From JAZDJP01 sp043803805 (lineage in GTDB: Bacteria > Planctomycetota > JAZDJP01), in assembly GCA_043803805.1 (NCBI GenBank), contig JAZDJP010000104.1, positions 1 through 64,000 of the forward strand: a stretch of DNA of 64,000 bases, read 5' to 3'. The translations under genes and the position numbers were made by a program. This document shows positions 60,053 through 64,000 of this stretch, piece by piece (position 1 is the first letter of the stretch; the number at the start of each line of letters is the position of its first letter). The notes under the pieces are model-generated. The model made no database searches. It saw only the letters and a program-made list of their open reading frames with translations, and was not told the DNA's origin.

Positions 60053-60301
60053 ATGAACGCAATCGTGAAAACGGCGGCGGGGATTTTGGCGGTGGTTGTG
60101 CTGGCCGGCTGCGGAAAATCGTCCGACGGCGGCGGGGCGCCGACGGGGGGCGCCGGGGCTTCCCCGAAGAAGGAGGTCATTCAGAACTGCGGATTGGACA
60201 CCATGGTGAATCTTGCCCAGATGTGGGCGGAGGAATACCGCAAGATCGCGTCGGGGGTGTCCACCGAGGTCTCGGGCGGGGGCTCATGCCGCGCGAAATG
60301 A
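60053..60301 (+). pseudogene. Truncated PstS-like phosphate-binding lipoprotein
   Basis: 82 residues: lipoprotein signal (GILAVVVLAGCGKS), then the very start of a phosphate-binding fold (IQNCGLDTMVNLAQMWAEEYRKI, VSTEVSGGGS). PstS proteins open exactly this way but run to 250-350 residues. Here the frame ends right after the GGGS phosphate loop and runs into the phoB start, with which it overlaps by 16 bases. The most likely history is a deletion that removed the rest of pstS and the pst genes. A genuine short lipoprotein is the alternative. Confidence 0.55.
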
Positions 60302-60972
60302 TTCTCATCGTCGAGGACGAGGCGGACATCCTCGAACTCATGGCGTACAACCTCAAGCGGGAGGGGTACGCCCTCCTCACGGCGGATACGGGGGAGCAGG
60401 GGCTTGCGCTCGCCCGTTCAAAAACGCCGGATCTGGTTCTGCTGGACCTCATGCTTCCCGGCATGGACGGACTCGCGGTCTGCCGGGAATTGCAGGCGGA
60501 CCCGGCCACCGCCGCCGTTCCGGTGGTCATGGTGACGGCCAAGGGGGCGGAATCCGATATCGTGGCGGGTCTCGAACTCGGCGCGGCGGACTACATCACC
60601 AAGCCCTTCGGCGTGAAGGTGCTTGTGGCCCGCGTCCGGGCGGTGCTGCGGCGGCGCGGCCGCGACGTTCCCGGTGAGGACGCGGTCCTGAAAATCGGGG
60701 ACATCGTGATTCATCCCGGGCGACACGAGGTGCGGGTGAAGGGGAAACCCACCGAACTCACGGCGACGGAATTCCGGCTGCTGCAGATGCTCGCCCGTCG
60801 GCCGGGGTGGGTGTACACCCGGGACCGCATCGTGGAGGCGGTGCGCGGGACCGATTGCGCGGTCACGGCGCGCGCGGTGGACGTCCAGGTGGTGGGGCTT
60901 CGGAAAAAACTCGGGGCCTCCGGGGCCTGCGTCGAGACGGTGCGGGGGGTGGGGTACCGGTTTAAAGAGTAG
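60286..60972 (+). CDS. phoB: PhoB-type phosphate response regulator
   Basis: A 228-residue OmpR/PhoB-family regulator. Receiver domain: IVEDEADILELM (acidic pocket), LVLLDLMLPGMDG with the phospho-acceptor Asp near 52, and YITKPFGVK with the switch Lys. DNA-binding domain: ELTATEFRLLQMLARRPGWVYTRDRIVEAVRG, VDVQVVGLRKKLG and VETVRGVGYRFKE. It is followed by a PhoR-type kinase and a PiT transporter, so control of phosphate scavenging is likely. ATG 60286 has a GGGCGGGGG tract upstream. Confidence 0.88.
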   Translation: MPREMILIVEDEADILELMAYNLKREGYALLTADTGEQGLALARSKTPDLVLLDLMLPGMDGLAVCRELQADPATAAVPVVMVTAKGAESDIVAGLELGAADYITKPFGVKVLVARVRAVLRRRGRDVPGEDAVLKIGDIVIHPGRHEVRVKGKPTELTATEFRLLQMLARRPGWVYTRDRIVEAVRGTDCAVTARAVDVQVVGLRKKLGASGACVETVRGVGYRFKE

Positions 60973-61000
60973 GGGCGCGGCATGCCGCGCCCGCTGGTCG

Positions 61001-61048
61001 GAGAGTCTGGGAGTCTAGGAGTCTAGGAGTCTTGGAGTCGAAGAGTCG
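61001..61048 (+). repeat. GAGTC 8-bp degenerate tandem repeat
   Basis: GGAGAGTCTGGGAGTCTAGG followed by AGTCTAGGAGTCTTGGAGTC, lying between phoB and phoR. CGTGTTTCCGCGG words continue to 61150. Confidence 0.8.
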
Positions 61049-61150
61049 AATGAAATTTCGAGTGACGAATTTTCGGATGTCGAATTCAAAACCAGATTTC
61101 GTGTTTCCGCGGTGTTGATTTCGTGATCTCATTTCGTGTTTTCGCGGTGT

Positions 61151-62605
61151 ATGGCGCGTAAACGCATCCTTTGGCAGATGTTCCCGTCGGTGCTGCTGGT
61201 GGTGCTGGCGGCGCTGCTCGCGGCGGGGTGGGCGGCCACCCGTGCCATGCACCGGTTCTACCTCGAGCAGATGACGGCGGATCTCGAGGCCCGGGCGCGG
61301 GTGTTCGCGGCGGCGGCGGGGGCGCGTCTTGCCGACGCGGCGGAGGTGGCTGGGCTCTGCCGGTCGCTCGGCGCGGCCACGGCCACCCGGTTCACGGTGA
61401 TTCTCGCCGATGGGCGGGTCGCCGGCGATTCGGATGAGGATCCGTCCCATCTCGACAACCACGCCAACCGGCCTGAGGTGCGCGAGGCGTTGGCCGGACG
61501 GACCGGTGTTTCCCGGCGCACGAGCGGGTCATTCCGGAAGGCCATGCTCTATGTCGCTGTGCCGGCGGCGGGGGGGGCGGCCGTCCGGGCGGCGGTCCCG
61601 GTGAGTTTTCTCCGGGAGGGTCTGCGCGCCCTGGACGCCCACGTGGCGGCGGGGGTGCTCGTCATCGCGGTGATCGCTGTCGGGGCCGCCTTCTGGATGT
61701 CGCGGCGTCTCGCAAGGCCCCTCGAGGAACTGCGCCGGGGTGCGGAGCGCCTGGCCGCCGGGGATCTCGCGGCGCGGCTCCCCGTGCCGGACACGGACGA
61801 GGTGGGGTGTCTGGCGGAGGTGATGAACCGCCTGGCGGCGGATCTCGAGGGGCGGCTGGCGACGATCGAGCGGCTGGAAACCGTCCGCCGGGACTTCGTT
61901 GCCAACGTCTCTCATGAACTCAAAACGCCCATCACCGCCGTCCGCGGCTATGTGGAAACCCTGCTCGCCGATCCCCCGCCTTCCCCGGCGGAGGCGCGCA
62001 AATTTCTGGAGATCGCCCTGAAGCACGCCGACCGGTTGAATGCAATTATTGAAGATCTGCTGGTGTTGGCGGATCTCGATCGGGAGGAAGGCCGGTCCCT
62101 GCCCCGGGAGACGGTGGCGCTCGGCGCCGTCGCGGCGGCGGCGGCGGATGTCTGCCGGTCCAAGGCCGATGCGAAGGGGATCGCGGTGACGGTGTATTCC
62201 GACGGAGAGATCGCCGCGTCCGCCAACGGGCCCCTTCTGGAGCAGGCGCTGATTAATTTGGTTGACAACGCCATCAAGTACAGCGAGCCGGGCCGCCCCG
62301 TGACGGTGATGGTGGAACGCGACGGAGGCGGGGCGGTGATTCGCGTCCGGGACGAGGGGTGCGGCATCCCGGCGGAGCACATCGGACGACTCTTCGAGCG
62401 GTTCTACCGGGTGGACAAGGCCCGGAGCCGCACCCTCGGGGGCACGGGGCTCGGGCTTGCCATCGTCAAGCACATCGTCGAAGTCCACGGCGGACGGATC
62501 TCGGTCGAAAGCGAGCCGGGGAAGGGCAGCACCTTCTCGCTGCATCTGCCGACGGAGGCGGGGCGGGCAGGGGGCGGCACGACGGCGGAGTTGGAGAAGT
62601 GTTAA
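61151..62605 (+). CDS. phoR: PhoR-type sensor histidine kinase
   Basis: A 484-residue membrane kinase. Helices at about 8-32 and 168-190 flank an extracytoplasmic sensor of about 135 residues. A HAMP-like linker (RRLARPLEELRRGAERLAAGDLAARLP) comes next, then the H-box ANVSHELKTPITAVRGYVE (His about 257), N-box ALINLVDNAIKYS, DEGCGIPAEHIGRLFERFYRVDKARSR and GTGLGLAIVKHIVEVHGG. ATG 61151 has no clear ribosome binding site; an in-frame ATG at 61136 is possible. A repeat-filled gap of 178 bases separates it from phoB. Confidence 0.88.
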   Translation: MARKRILWQMFPSVLLVVLAALLAAGWAATRAMHRFYLEQMTADLEARARVFAAAAGARLADAAEVAGLCRSLGAATATRFTVILADGRVAGDSDEDPSHLDNHANRPEVREALAGRTGVSRRTSGSFRKAMLYVAVPAAGGAAVRAAVPVSFLREGLRALDAHVAAGVLVIAVIAVGAAFWMSRRLARPLEELRRGAERLAAGDLAARLPVPDTDEVGCLAEVMNRLAADLEGRLATIERLETVRRDFVANVSHELKTPITAVRGYVETLLADPPPSPAEARKFLEIALKHADRLNAIIEDLLVLADLDREEGRSLPRETVALGAVAAAAADVCRSKADAKGIAVTVYSDGEIAASANGPLLEQALINLVDNAIKYSEPGRPVTVMVERDGGGAVIRVRDEGCGIPAEHIGRLFERFYRVDKARSRTLGGTGLGLAIVKHIVEVHGGRISVESEPGKGSTFSLHLPTEAGRAGGGTTAELEKC

Positions 62606-62648
62606 ATCAAACCACTTTCCCGTCAATTGTTTCATGTAGGACAGAAAA

Positions 62649-63587
62649 ATGATGAACGCCAGAACATGGCTTGCGATCTGCCGGATGGCTTCGATTCTCA
62701 TCTTGCCCGTAGTCATAGGAATGTTTTTCGATGAGGTTCTTTGGCTTCGAGTTGTTTCCGTTGTCGCGATTGCCTTGATGGTCATTCTTGGAGTCTGGGG
62801 GGCTGTTTTGGGAATTGTCTTTGCGTTCGGAAAGTTGTATTTCGGTTGCCCGGATTGTGGAGCGAAAAGCAGGGTTCTGGGCGGAGGCAAATGGGGAATG
62901 TTGTTGGATTGCCCTCAGTGCGGACAATTGGTTGTTTCATGGTCGTTTCTCGGGAAGTTGAAGATTGACGGGACGAACCGATTTGAGCGAAAGGTTGGGG
63001 CGTTCGAGTTGGATATTTGCGGTCAAAAAACCATAAAGAACCCGTCGGAAACGGATATTCGCACGGCGGTGTTCTCGTTGGATGCCAAGAAGGGCGAGGC
63101 ATTTTTGATTCTGGGCGCAACGGATATGAATTACGTTCAGGCCAGCGGCGATCGAGATGTTGGGTTTGACATGGAGTATCAAGAGGATGACCTGCAGCAT
63201 CATTATCGCTCAAAACACTGTTTTTCCGCTGAGGAGATTGTCCGTGTGTTCACGTTGTATAAGAGCGGCAATCCGGATTGGAAGAGGCGGGGGGATTGGG
63301 AGCGTATGCCGGCCTCCACCGACGCTTCGTCGAAATTTCCGTTATCGCGCCAGCAGGCTTGGGCGGGTTTTGGATTCTGCCTGCTTTGGGGCGGGTTGGC
63401 GATTGCCGCATCGTTGCATACGTTCGTCAAGGGTCGTTTAAACTTCAGAAGCGGAGGTTTTGCGTCGCCGGAGCGCGGTCCCGGGTTGTATTGGGGGTTT
63501 GTGGTTGGGGCGGCATTGGTGGGTTTCATTGCCCTTGTGATCGGGATTTGTCTTCTTGCCCGATATTTTCGCACACGGCGGGATTGA
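62649..63587 (+). CDS. Zinc-ribbon-containing membrane protein
   Basis: A 312-residue protein. Two N-terminal helices (about 15-55), then a CPDC ... CPQC zinc-ribbon-like pair (FGCPDCGAKSRV, DCPQCGQLVV), a soluble beta-rich region of about 150 residues, and two C-terminal helices (AWAGFGFCLLWGGLAIAASL; WGFVVGAALVGFIALVIGICLLARYF). No family was recognised. GC is lower than its neighbours. It lies between phoR and the PiT gene, but a phosphate role is not evident from its sequence. Confidence 0.65.
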   Translation: MMNARTWLAICRMASILILPVVIGMFFDEVLWLRVVSVVAIALMVILGVWGAVLGIVFAFGKLYFGCPDCGAKSRVLGGGKWGMLLDCPQCGQLVVSWSFLGKLKIDGTNRFERKVGAFELDICGQKTIKNPSETDIRTAVFSLDAKKGEAFLILGATDMNYVQASGDRDVGFDMEYQEDDLQHHYRSKHCFSAEEIVRVFTLYKSGNPDWKRRGDWERMPASTDASSKFPLSRQQAWAGFGFCLLWGGLAIAASLHTFVKGRLNFRSGGFASPERGPGLYWGFVVGAALVGFIALVIGICLLARYFRTRRD

Positions 63588-63614
63588 CCCGGCGGATCGA
63601 AAGTCCCGTGTGAC

Positions 63615-64000
63615 TCAATGCAACCCGACCGCCCGGAGGAGCCAGTTCGCCGCCGCCCCGCCCGCGATGCAGACGGGGAAGGTGAAAAACCAGGCGTTCA
63701 CGATCTTGCCGCCGATGCCCCACTTCACGGCCCGGGCGCGATGGGCGGCGCCCACGCCGATCACGGCGCCGGTGATGGAGTGGGTGGTGCTCAAGGGCAC
63801 CCCGGCCAGGGTGTTGGCCAGGATGGTCGCGGAGGCCGCCGTTTCCGCGGCGAACCCCTGGTAGGTCCGCAGGTGCGTCAGTTTCGATCCCAGCGTCCGC
63901 ATGACGGCCCAGCCGCCCACGGCCGTCCCGATCGCCATGGCCCCCGCGCAGAGCAGCCGCACCCAGAACGGGATCTCCATCCGGCCGTCGGGGCCGAGGC
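63615..64000 (-). CDS. pit: PiT-family inorganic phosphate transporter (3' part, runs off window)
   Basis: The C-terminal ~128 residues of a PiT permease; the frame is open to the window edge. GGWAVMRTLGSKLTHLRTYQGFAAETAASATILANTLAGVPLSTTHSITGAVIGVG is the second copy of the PiT signature, with the T-H-S-I-T-G-A motif. AVKWGIGGKIVNAWFFTFP follows, and then a last helix. It takes up phosphate with H+ or Na+. Convergent with the preceding membrane gene, and close to phoBR. Confidence 0.9.
   Translation of the reverse strand, partial: LGPDGRMEIPFWVRLLCAGAMAIGTAVGGWAVMRTLGSKLTHLRTYQGFAAETAASATILANTLAGVPLSTTHSITGAVIGVGAAHRARAVKWGIGGKIVNAWFFTFPVCIAGGAAANWLLRAVGLH

Overview
The window is a 64 kb piece of a GC-rich bacterial chromosome. 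No rRNA, tRNA, phage or CRISPR array was found. The gene content resembles uncultivated members of the Planctomycetota-Verrucomicrobiota-Lentisphaerota group: an ECF sigma factor fused to a membrane segment and a very large ectodomain, secreted PQQ-propeller, sialidase-like and GH-type proteins, a HEAT-repeat membrane protein, and an STN-like secreted protein. The exact phylum is inference. A striking genome trait is that many gaps are filled by short degenerate repeats built on GAGTC, CGAATTC, CCGTGTTTCC and AGTGCTGAG words. In places these run into coding sequence.

Layout. 1-875 is non-coding and repeat-rich. 876-2306 is a secreted STN-like protein. 2451-9571 holds two adjacent arsenic units: arsR-arsC-acr3, then arsR2, an ArsP/YraQ-type permease, a CPKC mini-thioredoxin, two exported thioredoxin-fold proteins (one with NosL-like Cys-rich domains) and CcdA. 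9703-11481 carries a lone nucleotidyltransferase, a small Cys-rich protein and a lipoprotein. 11787-16756 holds priA, with an in-frame repeat tract, and a secreted PQQ protein with a methyltransferase-like head. 16835-22897 (minus strand) is a complete branched-chain amino-acid ABC transporter, livK-H-M-G-F, interrupted by an AT-rich membrane gene. 22990-27128 (minus) encodes citramalate synthase, Pta and AckA. 27531-32266 holds a small membrane protein, murD, and divergently a DUF6159 protein, a GntR regulator and a DUF1846 protein. 32280-37917 (minus) is an asymmetric heterodimeric ABC exporter, a small protein and a HEAT-repeat protein. 38224-42710 has a small membrane protein, YbgC, YajQ, an HTH/nucleotidyltransferase pair, phosphofructokinase and a lipoprotein. 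42816-49870 (minus) holds a GH2 enzyme downstream of a regulator-SDR-CoA-transferase-thiolase operon that looks like 3-hydroxybutyrate/acetoacetate use. 49919-51348 has a decayed propeller gene and a second nucleotidyltransferase pair. 51382-59869 (minus) is a secreted carbohydrate cluster containing the 1107-residue sigma-factor/GH-like fusion. 60053-64000 is a phosphate-response block: a pstS remnant, phoB, phoR, a membrane protein and a partial PiT transporter.

How the parts work together. Arsenate is reduced by a thioredoxin-coupled ArsC and exported by Acr3. The second unit appears to add organoarsenical or thiol-linked export with its own electron delivery across the membrane by CcdA. 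Carbon flow is fermentative (Pta-AckA, PFK, CoA-transferase/thiolase) with scavenging of complex carbohydrates. The fusion sigma factor could connect an extracellular glycan-binding domain directly to transcription.

Seven start codons lie only 6-7 bases after good -10 hexamers (priA, murD, the 40052 HTH, the 49870 cupin regulator, the 38224 membrane gene and two nucleotidyltransferase-module genes). This suggests leaderless transcripts are common in this organism.
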